A stretch of DNA of 64,000 nucleotides from Wuchereria bancrofti (lineage: Eukaryota > Nematoda > Chromadorea > Rhabditida > Onchocercidae), in the NCBI GenBank assembly GCA_005281725.1, contig SSBO01000012.1:17196603-17260602 (forward strand), written 5' to 3'. This document shows, piece after piece, positions 14,148-27,400 of this stretch; the stretch's first letter is position 1; each line of letters begins with the position of its first letter. Under the pieces are notes generated by a model, which saw only the letters and a program-made list of their open reading frames with translations, made no database searches and was not told the origin of the DNA. Both the position numbers and the translations under genes were made by a program.

Positions 14148-14804
14148 CTGGTAATTTCGTAGAGTATCTACGAATAAGATGAAGATGGGGAATGAAATTG
14201 ATGGGGAACTTAAGGGATTCAAATGAACTGAATTAAATGAGTGCAGGAGAACAGCCGAGCTGTAACTTTCTGGTAAAAAAACTGACCAAGACAAATCCTC
14301 ATATAGTTGGCACTGATTTGCAACAGCGCATAATTTAAGGAGCTACCAGATAATCTTTACTCTTTATGTAGTAGGAGATGGATTTTAAATTGTTAGTTTC
14401 TCATAAGAATGACTATTAGATTAGAAAACCTTTGCGATATTACAAGGAAATTTGGTTTGAAACAAAGGAATAATTTTTAACGTATTAAACAATGCACATA
14501 TCCTTTGTTAACGGTTGAAAATTGCTATACAAGCAGACAAGCTCGGCTACAACGGGAAGATGAGTGTTGGAATGATTGCTTACATGATGCAATTTAATAG
14601 TTTTACATTTCTTTAAAGAATATTCAATCAAGACAAATTTTAGTATTATGGATTAATACAATTTTATTTCATATATTTTGTAAGTATATTAAAATTTTCT
14701 TAAGTATTGCAAGTCAATGCCCACTATACAAGGATTTAAATCCTTAAGTTCCCATCAATTTATTCATCATCTTATTCGTAGATACTCTACGAAATTATCA
14801 GTGT
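14148..14804. repeat. Inverted repeat, about 75-bp arms
   Basis: The left arm (about 14,148-14,224) reads AATTTCGTAGAGTATCTACG on the plus strand. The right arm (about 14,733-14,804) carries the same sequence on the minus strand. The match extends through a stretch with a few mismatches and short indels to AACTTAAGGATTTAAAT. The arms are about 510 bp apart. The right arm overlaps the last codons of the minus-strand exon at 14,767-14,961, so the left arm is an inverted copy of a gene's 3' end rather than the terminus of a recognisable transposon. Confidence 0.7.
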
Positions 14805-14961
14805 ATTCTTGCTGTAGATTATACTTACAAAACGTCAAATACATTTGAAGGTTCGCAAAACTTGTTTCGAGTTTCGCGACAAGCAGTTCGTTATACAAGT
14901 TTTCAACAAAAAGATTTGAGTATTTTATTAATGAACTTCCTTCAACCGCGTCATTTCCGAG
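14767..14961 (-). CDS. Orphan terminal exon of unknown gene
   Basis: Downstream of the acceptor ATTTTACAG an open frame of 64 codons runs to TGA. It begins LGNDAVEGSSLIKYSN and ends FVEYLRIR, with an amphipathic, protein-like composition that includes LYNELLVAKLETSFANLQ. Splicing enters in phase 0. I found no upstream exon between 14,962 and 16,000 that fits. Its final codons are duplicated in inverted orientation at 14,148. It could be the last exon of a gene whose 5' exons I could not find, or a gene fragment. Confidence 0.4.
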   Translation of the reverse strand, partial: LGNDAVEGSSLIKYSNLFVENLYNELLVAKLETSFANLQMYLTFCKYNLQQEYTDNFVEYLRIR

Positions 14962-16004
14962 CTGTAAAATGTGAAATTTTTTTTTTTGGTACAATATAAT
15001 TTCATCATGTTTTCAAGAAATATTAATTATTACATTAAGTTATTACATATATTAGTGATTACATTAAGCAAATATAGATAAGGCAACAAGGCAATGTTTT
15101 ATACCTGAAGTATATGTAATTAAATTTTATTTTAGAAAATAAGCTCATAATATATGAAGTATAATATTAAGTAAATGATTTATTTGAAAACTGTCTCGCT
15201 TTTGATGAGATCAAGATGATTTGCTAAAGAACATATATTGTACAGTATTAGACGGTGCTGGAAACGATTATAAAAATACTGGAATGTTGTATCACAACAA
15301 AATCATCTTCAAATTTCCCCAAAAATGCTGAATGTGTTCACAATTGTTATCGATAACTTGAACCAACAGCAAGCAAAATTTTATAAAGATAGATAAAGAA
15401 TGGTGATCGCTACAGTGATGTCGGTGCTTTTTGCTAGATACTGTATTTGGCATAAACCGTTCAAAAGAGGTGTTTGGAGTGGGGAAATATAGATTGTAGA
15501 AAGACAGAACAATGAATAAAGCAAGAGTGAAATCTGATTGCCGTTCTCGCTAATAATCCGTTCTGGAAATGAAATTCTTGCACGACTCTTGAGAACTGTT
15601 GCATACATAAAGTCGCATACACACACTATTATGGGAAAAGAATCAGCATTTGATTCGGTGATTTACAAAACCTAAAAGAACAAAACGTCATTCTTCAGCT
15701 TTTTTACTACAAAAAAAACCATCTAAGAGGACAACGCAGAAGTCTTTGTAATCACTAACAGAGCTTCCTGGTCCAGTACGAGAAATCTCTGCAACTCTTA
15801 TAGTCTTCAGCGCTTGTAAAATCTTTTTTTTTTTTTCAGATAATATCAGAAAAAAAAAAATTATCTCAGGAAGGAAACAAACAAGAAAAGACTACCTACT
15901 TAGATATAAATTATCACTGACCGGAGTTGAAAGAGATCTCTTCTGTAGACTACTCTAGTTATAACGCTCTCCAGATCACATATGTCAGGAAAAAACGTAT
16001 CATT
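14962..16004. other. Intergenic stretch
   Basis: No supportable gene. There is one minus-strand open frame at 15,381-15,626 without a fitting donor. A T-run/A-run pair with matching short flanks at about 15,825-15,867 could fold into an imperfect hairpin. This segment holds the 3' flank of the TAF1A-like gene, which ends at 16,005. Confidence 0.4.
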
Positions 16005-19000
16005 TCACACATTTAAATTGTAAAGCTTCATGAAAATACGATGCCTACAATCGGCACCTCTTCCGGACAACTCAGCACGATGGAATTTTGGCCACCATGA
16101 TTTTCGAGGATCCCATTGCAAGCGCAACAGATCATCATCTTGCACAAGCTGCACCGCTGCCCACAGGAACATCCAAGCACAATCATTCCTCCTGAATACT
16201 CATGAAGTTTCCCACGTTGTATAAAATTAAGAAAAACAAAATTTAGAGCCCTATTTGCAATAAAATATTAACAAAGTTAACAGGGACTTATTAATAATAA
16301 ACATTGCAATTTAGCGATGAATTTAAATTTCACATGTTAATATGAGCGAATTTTTGTAAAAATAAAACTAATAAATTTGGCTTGATCAAAGAATGGTGTT
16401 GCTGAATCCTGTAAACAGTATAGATTACGCTAATCACATAAGCTCCACAAACCTATTCATTCCATAATCCAAAAAAACGAACAAAATTTTGCAAACATGG
16501 CGCAACATTTCTCCTGGAAGGTCATAATCGTGAGGATTTAGAAGTCGCGGTTTCAACCAATCTAATAAAATCGGATGCGAAACAAGGCTCCATTGCGGTA
16601 GAATCTGAAAAAACATCATTCGATAGCTGCTTCACTTATGTTCATGCGATAAGAGTTTAACGAAGTAAGGTTTTCCTTTTTCAAAGGTATAGCAGTTCGT
16701 TTTTCGAATTTATATAAAAATATATGAACCCAGCTGGAATGAAATATCGTTTTAATGGATATGGCATCAAAATAATACAACTATATTAAAGAGAGAAAAA
16801 AACAAAACTTACAACACCAAGCAACCAATTAGCTTCATCAGCCATATTATTTAATAGCAAAGCGCGGTAGCAATCAACAATCATGAAGGGCGTTTTATGA
16901 CAACATTCCTCCAAAGCATTCATTAATATATCAATTTTCCCAACAAAATGTAAATAATGCACTGCTGTATAGATGAAAACACTCTCCTGACCAGATTCCA
17001 CATCCTAAAATGATAAGCAACTCCAAAAACTATAAATAATCCTGGCTATAAAGAAAAGACGAAAATTTTGTGCAACTCTCCACCTTATACAACAAATTAC
17101 TAAGTGTTGACAAAAAACAAGTGGACAAAGTTTAGACATATATCATGCAGAACTAATGCAACCGTTGCAATATTAGCACTCTCTTAATTCTATAGTTCTT
17201 CTAAAATAAAAAATAGTGACAATCAGTCATATCTTGACCAAAAACCTAATCATTTTGTTTACTGGTTTGAAGGAAACTATCCGGAAGGTTAAGACTGCAA
17301 TACACACTAGTAGGCACATAAAATAAAGCTTAGCATAAGTTACGTTTAAATTTGGATTATGTTTTTTCCTTTTTTTTTAAGTAAAAGTGAAGTCATTTTA
17401 ATATAATTCTTAACTTTTATAGTGTTACGTAACTATGCCCAGAAAATTTCAGTATAACATTACTTCTGAATCAGCTATTAATTTAATTATAATACCCACG
17501 CATTTTACGAACTCAATTACTGTAGCACTAATTTATTGATTTAAAGTGAAAACATTTCAAAATCAAATTCATAAGTTTTACCAGTAAAGCTGCAATGATT
17601 TCATCCCCCAGATCAAATGAACTGCTCTGTACTACATCTTCTCCCAAACGCCAGCGTTCATAACGAGACAATACTTTGTAAGATCGAAGGATAGTAACAT
17701 ACTGAAATTGGATTGATTACTGTAAATGAGACTGCCGAAAAAAAAAGTTATATAATAAAAATGCCGATATGCTGGTAAATTTTTTTTTTTTTGATATGCT
17801 GATAAGCTAGTCTACTATTTCACCACATTGTCACAGATGAAAACTTTAACATTGTAAAAATATAATGGAATGAAACCTTGTGTTTTTGAGCAACGGATGG
17901 CAAGGATGAAACTGTAGTGACCAAATCTTGCATTTCCTGTTTCTGACCATTTGCTACCGCATATATAAGCAACTCCGTGATATAAAGCAGTGAATTATTC
18001 TCAACGTCAAATGTTAAATTCTAAAATCGTTAATTAATTAACACGATTGCATTACTGCCTAAAATTAAATAATGCAATGAATTGAATGTATACTTAACTC
18101 CTTTTCTCATTCGCTTTATTTTCTCTGGCTACGAAAAGAATATTACAGCAAGACAGACGAGGTAACCGTGATATTATAAAAAAGCTTACACAGTATTTTC
18201 GTTCAGCAGTAATCAAGACAAGCATTAATTCTGCTGCCGATTTAGTTATCATGTCACGTGGGATATCGTACTGCATAAAGCGTTCAACACCGGCTCGAAA
18301 TATTGTTGAAGCATATGGAAATAACATCCGACATGTTTTATCCAAATTACCACCAAGTTGCTTACGGAACGCTTCAGGAACGTCTCGCAAGTTTTGTCGG
18401 AAAGAAGGCAAGCGACCTGGAAAGTTAGATTTAAAAAGTCCCAATACTGGAAATCATAATCTCAAGACCATAATATAAAACTACTATAAGATCCAGTTAA
18501 ATCACTTCAGAGCTTATTTTGAACAGCGTTATAACATTACTAACAATGAAAAATAAAAATTCGTGAACATAGTAATTAAAGGGTTTCATTTATTAAAAAC
18601 ATTTCAAAGCTAGCGCTCTCCCAATCAGAAAGAAAGACATTACTAGCAGTGAAACGAGAAATCAAATGGTTTCTTTTTTTCATTTTTCAAAAAAACACTA
18701 AGAAAAGCATTCAATTTCAAAATATAAGAACTTCGAAAAGTACAACTTTAAAGACTGCAGATATTTGGACGATTAATATCTATAAAATATAAACCTAAAA
18801 AAGCTCCAACTTTCGACCAGTCTTGATTTAATACTGCTTCTCGAATTAATATAATTCGCTGCTTGAAATCATGCTGACGTACTTCTCGATAAATACCATC
18901 TTTTTCTCTGCAAGAAGAATTTAATGAAGGAAAAAGAAACAAAATGAATAAGATGGAGTAATTGGACCACATCTCTGCTTTGTTTTTATAACCAGTTACT

Positions 19001-19444
19001 GATAGTCAAGTACTTTAAACTAAAGTAAGAACAATAGAGAACACATTGTCTTATCATGCTAATTCAGCCTAGTCAAAATTATTTCACTCATTCATTCGTC
19101 CTTTACTCCTCTTAAACAATCATCAATACCCATATTTCTGCGGAATATCGTTTTTAAGCGAATGTCGACACTTCTGCTTATAAACTGATATTAAAACTGT
19201 CTAGTCTATATCGTTGTACTTTTTAATAATGAATCTTCTGCTAAATGTTCAACCAAATTTAACGTAACTGAAGATTGTATCAGAACATAGAAATCAAAGC
19301 GCAACGAAACTACATTTCATGTTTCAGTTCTCAACAATAATTCGATGAATGAAATAGTAAATCAACCGAAAAAAAGGAGTCATAAATTCTTCCAACCATT
19401 TCGAGTAATCGAGAGAACATTCCAAGTCATTTATTTCTATGAAC
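16005..19444 (-). CDS. taf1a-like: TAF1A-like RNA polymerase I factor (N-terminus open)
   Basis: Eight exons join in phase: 19367-19444, 18795-18907, 18190-18416, 17877-18020, 17582-17701, 16813-17004, 16453-16604 and 16005-16191, giving about 403 residues to a TGA stop. Human TAF1A, a subunit of the SL1/TIF-IB complex that loads RNA polymerase I on rDNA promoters, is about 450 residues. The strongest resemblance is near the end: LQWDPRKSWWPKFH here against a W..R..WWP.FH pattern I recall in TAF1A, preceded by a helix containing CKILFVFLDYG. A central helical block (YVTILRSYKVLSRYERWRLG) and an early EAVLNQDW motif fall in the matching order. The rest is helical, as expected for this family. 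Exon 18190-18416 has an alternative acceptor that would extend it to 18,458. The first coding exon was not found: the 19,444 acceptor needs two bases from upstream. It could lie in 19,445-19,828, or the gene may be trans-spliced here. The homology is from memory and pattern, not a search. Confidence 0.6.
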
Positions 19445-19566
19445 CTAAAAACGGATACATTTTTGCAAACTTCTATTGAGACGCTCACTGAAATTTCTAA
19501 AATCATTAGGGCGATTTGAGGTATTACTACATACACATAAGATTGCATGACATGAAAGGCTGTATC

Positions 19567-19599
19567 TATAACTTACGATTAAAGAAATCGTAAGTTATA
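19567..19599. repeat. 14-bp perfect hairpin between two genes
   Basis: TATAACTTACGATT and its exact reverse complement AATCGTAAGTTATA flank a 5-base loop AAAGA. It lies between the stop of the 102-residue gene and the first located exon of the TAF1A-like gene, where a nematode operon would carry its intercistronic sequence. On the minus strand the right half also contains a good donor, GTAAGT. Confidence 0.65.
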
Positions 19600-19828
19600 A
19601 CCTTCAAGCCATTCTCTTCTCTCTGCTATATCAACAACTTATCAGTGCTTTAAAATATCCAGCTTTGCCCATTAAGAGATAACACTATACCCTTAGCTTT
19701 CACGAAAATCCAAAAATATGCTATATAGCACTTCAATACACCATTGCCCCTTCCTTCGTTCGCTAAAAGATATTTATATCGGATTTCATACGGCTTTTTT
19801 TTTCAATAAAGGATAAATAAGTACAATT

Positions 19829-20664
19829 TCAACTGAAAAATTCTTTTTTCTTCTGGAGAACTTCGTCTACTGGAAGAAATTTGGCATAGTGATGTAATTT
19901 CTTTAATTCGAAATTCCGAAATCAATGGCGTATAAATCCACTAAATTCTCACATATTTAAAAAATTGAGGTTACGTGGTAGCCCGTACAATCCTTTGTTA
20001 CGCATTACAACTTCTAGCTTTCTACACATCCAACGAGCAGCACTTTCTTTGAAACGTTGAAAACATGCATCCTTGAAACCATATTTGATTGCAATGGCAA
20101 ACAAATCACTAACGATCTAAAAAGCGTCTTAAATTCAAGCTGTACCAACTGAATATTCAGCAGTAATCTTTATCAATTACTTCTTGTTAGTTTCGCAATG
20201 ATTTTTTGACAAAATATTTTCTGTGAACAACAAATTGAAAACAAATTTTCAACATGAAAAAACACATCTCAAAACAAACCAAAACACCGATTTCTTGCTG
20301 TTCAAGCCGTTTCATAAACAATAAACAATATTTATCGAACAACTCCAACCCCTTTTTTCCTGTAAATTTAATGCGAAATTATAAACAGGATTAAAAACTC
20401 TCTGACCAATGAAATGGGAGTTGTTGGTGATAGAGTATAAATGATCGCATCTTCATTTCAAACACTTGTTACACTCATGAATCATCCGTATCTTATTCCG
20501 CAATACAGTGATAAATTACCGAGAGCTTCCCTGTCAATCTCTTAATAATCACTATTTAAAATAACAAACATCTGGTTCCTAGCGAAAATACATAAATATA
20601 ACTTGAGAAACAAATTACCTTCTCCCCGCTTCCCAGAACGGACCACATCTGAACTGCTGCACAT
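19829..20664 (-). CDS. 102-residue helical protein, possibly BTB/BACK-related
   Basis: Four exons (20619-20664, 20280-20359, 19975-20116, 19829-19869) join in phase from ATG to TGA, 102 residues. The N-terminus is MCSSSDVVRSGKRGE. The rest is helical, with VSDLFAIAIKYGFKDACFQR followed by GLYGLPLDEVLQ. That pairing loosely recalls the helix after a BTB fold and the 'LPL..VL' turn of BACK domains. It is too short to be a full BTB protein, so the family is a guess. An acceptor-like TTTGTAG sits about 20 bases upstream of the ATG, as for a trans-spliced gene. It lies between the RRM gene (stop 21,417) and the TAF1A-like gene on the same strand. The third exon read on its own also reaches a stop (19,949) if the donor at 19,974 is not used. 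Confidence 0.55.
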
Positions 20665-21416
20665 CCCTGGTATTCACAACAGCTACAAACTACTAAACTG
20701 CCACTTCACGAAAAACCACTGCACAAAAGTTCTCTAGACTTGATAACCTCGCCCGTTAACTTTAAAAATATGGTTTTTGCAACGATAATCTGTCGTAATA
20801 AACGAATAATCAAAGCTAGTACAGACCGTGAAATTCAAAACAACTCCAAATTTCTAACATCATATTGAATGGATACAGCTGACATGAAATTCCATGTCAT
20901 AATAAGTACTTTATAACGAACGAAAACTACTATGAAATGTTATCAAAGCATTTTAGAAGAAATTTATACGACACATGCAAGCAACAAAACTGACACTATT
21001 AACCAATAAACAAGGGAATTTTAAGCTTCAATTTTCTCATAATTTTGAGGGCCAAAACCAAGAAAATAGGATAATATTACACTGACAAGTTTTTTCTTCA
21101 TAATTCAGAGGCAGAAAAACATACTTCTCAGAGCAATTCTGCAGCAGAAAGAAATAGACACCAACAACATTCAAAACTACAAATAAAATGTCGAATACTA
21201 ATGAAAAACAGAAAATGATGCACAAAGAAGTTTTAAATTGCTGAAATAAAAAATATAAAAAGGAAAGCCATTTAAACAATAGGTGCCATTAGATCAGAAT
21301 TGAAAGGATAAATCATTAGCAAACGCCAGAAATTCCAGTCAAAACACATGAATCAGAAGCCCTCCCTATCTTTTTTTTATAATTAATCTATGCCCAAAAT
21401 TATCTCATTATATAGA

Positions 21417-24400
21417 TTACATAGAAATAAACATAATTAACTGATCAAGATACTGGTCCATTTTTCGAGTAAATGCTTCTTCCATATCTTTAATTGCTTC
21501 AGCAAGGGCTAACCAAAGACGATCTTCCAAACCTGGATCTTTTTCGATTAACATTTTCGTAACGAAACCAAACGTTTCACGATCTGCTTTAAATGCCTGT
21601 AAGTGTCAAACCTCCTGTACTATAAATTACTTAAAAAAAAAAATTTGCGTAAAAATAACAGAACAAAAACTAATCTAAGTATCTCATCCAACCTTTCTTT
21701 TAAAAATTTCACATATCAGAAGACAGAAACAACATTGAAAAAAGATAACCCCTTCAAGTTGTTTTTTCTTTGTCGTATACTTAGTAAGCACTTCCGGTGG
21801 TAAACGAGCAAGCTTCCGTTCACGTTCTGTTTCTGCATTCAACTGACGAGTTAGCGAGCTCAATCGCAGTGCTTAAAATAAAAAATGTTTTGCAAATTAT
21901 AACTCAAACTTCACCCGCATGTGTAAGCAAGTATCAAATAAGCAGTTCATATCTTCGTACCACTTTCATAGAGTACCAAAGTCTAAGTTTAGGTGTAAAG
22001 AAGGCCAAACAAAAAAGCTGGAGCATTTTAAAATTACACATTTATAAAAAGGTAGAAAAACTAAGCATACTGTAATCTTGTAACACGATAAATTAGATGA
22101 TGATACTGACTACATATTGATGATAATGACTACAGTTTAAGTTCAAAAATGGCACTGAGATAATGCTACACTTTATTGCACGCTTTTCAAAGACGACGAT
22201 AGTCATTAATGAAAGTGAAGTATTGCGAAATTAGTTTTGATAATTCTGCAAATCAGATGGACGTAACTGAAAATACGTCATCCTAACCAAGATTAGTCAT
22301 TAATTAAATACGAACAGAACATCTAATGTGGGGAAAGGAGAGGTACATATCTCAAAAGGCCAGCACAATACCATTTTCAAACTGCCAAGTCTAGCAATAA
22401 TCTCAAGTAATAAAGCGTTCCTTTTAATATAACAGAACATTCCAAAATGAGGATCATAAAAACCCTTGGATCTCTAAATAATCTCAGCAAAATCATCTCG
22501 AAGTTACTAAATATATATTGGAAATCTCGTGAGTTTATCTGAAATAAATCACATAAGGACTCACTTCCTTGAGAAGGCTGCAACGTATCACTGGCATCGT
22601 CAAAAAATGAAATCAACTGCTGTCCACGAGCTGCGCCGAAAACACTGGTCTGGAAAAATGTACATACGACATTCCAATCAAAGAGCTACCTACACTTCCA
22701 ATACGATTTTTTAGAGAGCAATACAAAAAGTTCCAATAGAATTTCATTCCAGAAGACATCGTTTCAAGACATCGACAGCATCATAATCATAAACAGAAAC
22801 TCTCACGGGAAGTCAAGTGTTCTACTTATATAACTTTTAAATTGAACCCGTTCATCTGCACAGCGGTTCATTGTCATATCACTTTCACTTTAAACTCAAT
22901 TTTTTGCTTGCTGCATTTGGAACCAACAACATCGAAAAGCGAAAATCCCTTTCAGTTCAGAGCTGATCTATGCTACTGCCATATCATAACTAAACTATTC
23001 ATCGTTTACGCTTAGAGATTTTCTATAATTTATATTGCAAAGAACATAAAAAAATCTAGATAACAAGAGAACATCTTACACCTCGCTATATGCCTTAGAA
23101 CGTTTAATTTGACCTAGAGAAACGAATAGAAATAAAACTGTGTTCTACCATGTATCCCAACAGCTGGATTATATTTCATTACGGAATAGACAGACTTGCA
23201 CCAATTAATGTGATTATTCAGCCTCTATAGTATTTCGTTCATCGTTTTTTGTATAGCACAATGCCTTGTTTATGACATCAGTGCATAAGTTATCTCTTCG
23301 AAGACAGATCATTTGACATCCTGTCATATACTGTGATTCCAAACACAATGTTTAGTTTTTGGGCGCCTTTCAATGGCTTACAATGATGACAGCACTGATA
23401 GCACAGAGTTCACTGTTATAGGATTCAAATAACGGTGAGTCCAATCCAACAATGATTATCAAGGCAGCGTAAAACGTTAAATATTGCAAATTCATTTTTC
23501 GTTTGTGTTATCCTTTTGTCAGTAAATGTAATCTTACGAAAATAATTACTTATTCATGACATTAATAGATTTAAATGAACCTGTGTGTTTTTGAGATCAT
23601 TTATTGGACCGGTTTGTTCACGTTTCCCCAAAAAGGTATCAATATCACTGCTAAATAGCGCACCCGATGATGGTGCTTCGCTTTTCGGCAAATCCAGTTG
23701 TTTCCCTGTAAAAAGGTGTCCCTTTCAATATCCCTACGACAAACCCCATTAGGGCTTTAAAGCTACCAGCAAGAAAATTTTCGAAAAAATATATTAAAGT
23801 TGAATGCATAAGATATATAACAGGTACGAGAGTTTACCTAATTCTTTGGCTCCTTTTTTGCAAGAAAATGAATTTTCAATTCCCACTTGTGGTATTGTAG
23901 CATGCTGAAATATGCCACGCAAAATCAAAGTACTGAGTTAAAATATTCCTGACACTTAATAAAACCATTCAAAAACCATTTTCAATTGCAAAAATCTAAA
24001 CAGCTGCAATATTCAAAACACAAAAATATACATTTCATAAGTTATACTTAGAACTCATATATATATATATATCAACGCATATTTGAAAAATGCATAAGTT
24101 GAAGGGAAAGACGACGTTTCACAGAAAAAATAAGAAAAATAATTCACCATTCCAATCCCGTCAAGCATGCTTGTATTTGCTTGCGAAATTACATTTTTTG
24201 AGGACTGAAACTGATGGGCTGTATCACGCAAAACTCGTTTTGGCACATCCTCCTAAAAAGTAGAATAGTTACACACAGAAAAATCAGAAAAACTAAAAAA
24301 TGAATTCCAGAAATTATTTATGTTTTCAGTAATACAGAATCACAGAAACAGAAACTGCCAGTTTGAAAGAAACATTAAGCATAAACTACAATTGGGGGTT

Positions 24401-27400
24401 TTTAAGACAAATTAAAGTGCAATATTTACCATGCTTTCTAAACCGAACTTTAATGTGGTGTTCTGTAGCAGTGTTGTTTCCGCTTCCTGTTCTTCCCATT
24501 TTCCCAAAGTTGGTTTTACTATGGGCTTCAAACCTTAACAGGCAATTTTACAATGATGCTAAAGAAATCCGTAAAGCTTGAATTTATCAAGTGAATGATG
24601 CCTATACCATTATCTTTTGAAATTCCGTGTTGCTGGATAAATTTTAACTGATAACTTACTAAAGTAAACTAACCCTCTTCCATGTCTTTCAAAACTTCTT
24701 TTCGCTTTTTTAGAATCTTTTTCCGAAGTTCGCCCTCACTAAGTTCATCAGAAGTGTGTTCATTAACTGAATTGGGTGTACTTGATGATGGACTACGACG
24801 CCGACGCTTTCGCTTGCCTTTTTTCGATTTTCGCGATTTACGTTCAGCAGGAGACTGCGAATCACTCTAAACCCTAGCAAACAGTTACAGTCCTTTTTAC
24901 AGTTCTAGAAAAGGAGAAATACTAGAATTTTCTATTCATATCAGTTAGACAACAATTTTTTATTTTTCACATGCCTTACTCATTAATCGCGTTTCAAGTT
25001 CCACAGCTGAGTACTCACATGATTTTAAATCGAAGGGCATTTTACTAATTTCTAGAAACCATCTTTAAAAAATAGTTTTTTTTTTCTTTTTTTAAAAGTC
25101 TTCCAGCTAATATTTAAAATATCCGAAGGATATTTCATTGAAAAAATATTTCCAAGCAAAAAAATTTCTAAAAGACACTTGCAATATCCTACAACATAAT
25201 GCTCTCTGAAGTTTTCATTTGCAATCTTTGAAGCGTTAATTTAATTTTAACATAAAAATTAACTTTACTTGACATTATTCTTTACACTGGATTTTCGTCA
25301 GACTTAATTTTAGAATGAAACAGAAACTATGGTTATTTTAGTGTGAGTAGACACTATGGTTATTTTAATGTAAAATGTCATAGTTTAATGAAATCCCCGG
25401 TTAAACTCAATATTTTACTCTATATCATTCTTTGTCAAACATAACTGATGTGCTGGAATAACAAAACAAGTTACTGAAAATAACCAACCAAGCTCGATTT
25501 CTTTGGTTCTACATCGTCAGATTTTGCATTTGGCGGAGGAGGTAATGGTGGAAGTGGTGGAGTTTCACCTTTTTCAATAGCCTAAAAAATTTTGATTTAG
25601 ACAGTAGAAAAACCAACCAGCTCAGACAATATAACTTGAAACATCAATATTCTTAACTTCAGAACACTCAACACATAGAAAAAATGATAGCATGTACCGT
25701 GTTCCCATATTTATTCAATGCTTTTGCACAAAATTTGGTTTGAGTAATGAATGCAATGCACAGCTGGGAATACAAATTAAAAGTTTAAAGGCAATACGAA
25801 ACTGTGACCTCTCGCTTAAACTGTGGAGATGGAGCTGGTGGGACAGCTGAGGAAGAACGTTCATGAGCAGGTGCCGAATATGAAGATGTGCGAGATTGGG
25901 AACGGTGAGATTTTTCACTATGCCGACTTTTGAGACTACCAGGGCTTGCTGAACGTTCATGTGATGAATGACGCTGACCACGACTTGGTGATCGTGACGA
26001 ACTAAAAACAATTCAACCTGATTTCTAAGACCCACAACACAGACTGTAAAAAGCAGCTTTACTTAAAAAAAGCAGTAAAAAGCACATTTACTAATTAACA
26101 AGTCCAACGAAACGCAAAGCGCTGGATCACGTTCAAAAACAAAAAAAAAAAAATGCAATAAACACCTGGATGAGCGAGACTTTTTAGAGCCTTCATCATC
26201 TGATGAAGCGCACTTTTTTTTGCTTCCTTTATCATAATCATCATCATCTCTAAAACATGTTTTTTAACTTTATAGCTAAAAATCTGCATAAAATTCATCA
26301 CTTAATCGAAATAAACTGACCTCATTCTCTCTGCAGAAAATTTAAAGAGAGAGGTAGCAATAAATTAAGAAAGTACCATTACGTGCAACGAAAAATGACC
26401 ACCAAATAGCCGTGCTGCTGGCACAAAAAATTTAGTTCGCTTTTTTATCCTGATTTCATATATACTTCAGTGAATATTTTGAGATCGTAAGCTTGAAAAG
26501 TGATGAAAGTAGTGGTATTTATTCACAGCTTATTATGTAAAATCTTTATACCTATAATCATTTCTTGACGAACGATCGTAGCTAGTACGATTGCGACCAC
26601 TATAACCACGATTACGAAGAACTTTAGCAGGTCGAAGACCTACAAGAATGTTTTTTCAAAAGAATCATAATAATTGCTGCAATCCCTATTCGCTGTACAA
26701 TTCACAATTCAGGTACAGAAAAAATCATTTATCTTAATGTTTTAAATAAAAATCCAGCTAACAATGTTGCTGTTATGGAAAGTACAAGTTTATTACCTTG
26801 ACTTTGTTGATATGACACATAGCGCCGAATATCCCGAAACCAAGTCATTTCAACTGGGTAACCGAGAACATCACCATCTTTGTATCTGAAATCCAGTTCA
26901 AACAAAAAGTTCAAGCTTTTCCAAAATTTCTAATTGAATAGCATACGAGAAGTTATTGTCATGTAAAAAGGAAAGTTAAAACATACTTGTGCATGCATTC
27001 TTTTGCAGCATCGCGCGTTTCGAAGCGAACGGCCACAAATAGTTTCAGTTGATCCTGCGAAAGCTTGATAAAGTCAAATGAGCATGGTCCAACATGGTCT
27101 TCGAAAAAATCCCTGAAAAGAATATGGATAGAGAGATAAATACAGTAACACTGGTATTTAAGCCAATGAAAAGTAAAATAACAAAAAGTTTCAAAAAACT
27201 TTGGCAAGACAAAAAATCCTTGCTTCAATTCGTTTTACTTACCTTAGTCCAAATCGACAATGTAACAAGAGTAATAACCAAGAGAATAAACTGGTATTTT
27301 TGCAAATTCCCTACTCAAAGGTAAGCACATGGTAACTGCGCCAGCACAAGGTGTATTTCTCCACAAACAAAATTCAGCCAAGAGAGTAAGATTCGATGAA

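Noticed and set aside
19324..19548. Continuous minus-strand frame giving TAF1A a hydrophobic N-terminus
   Set aside because: A good acceptor (TTTTTAG at 19,445) splits it, and the hydrophobic extension is unlike TAF1A; kept only as an alternative.
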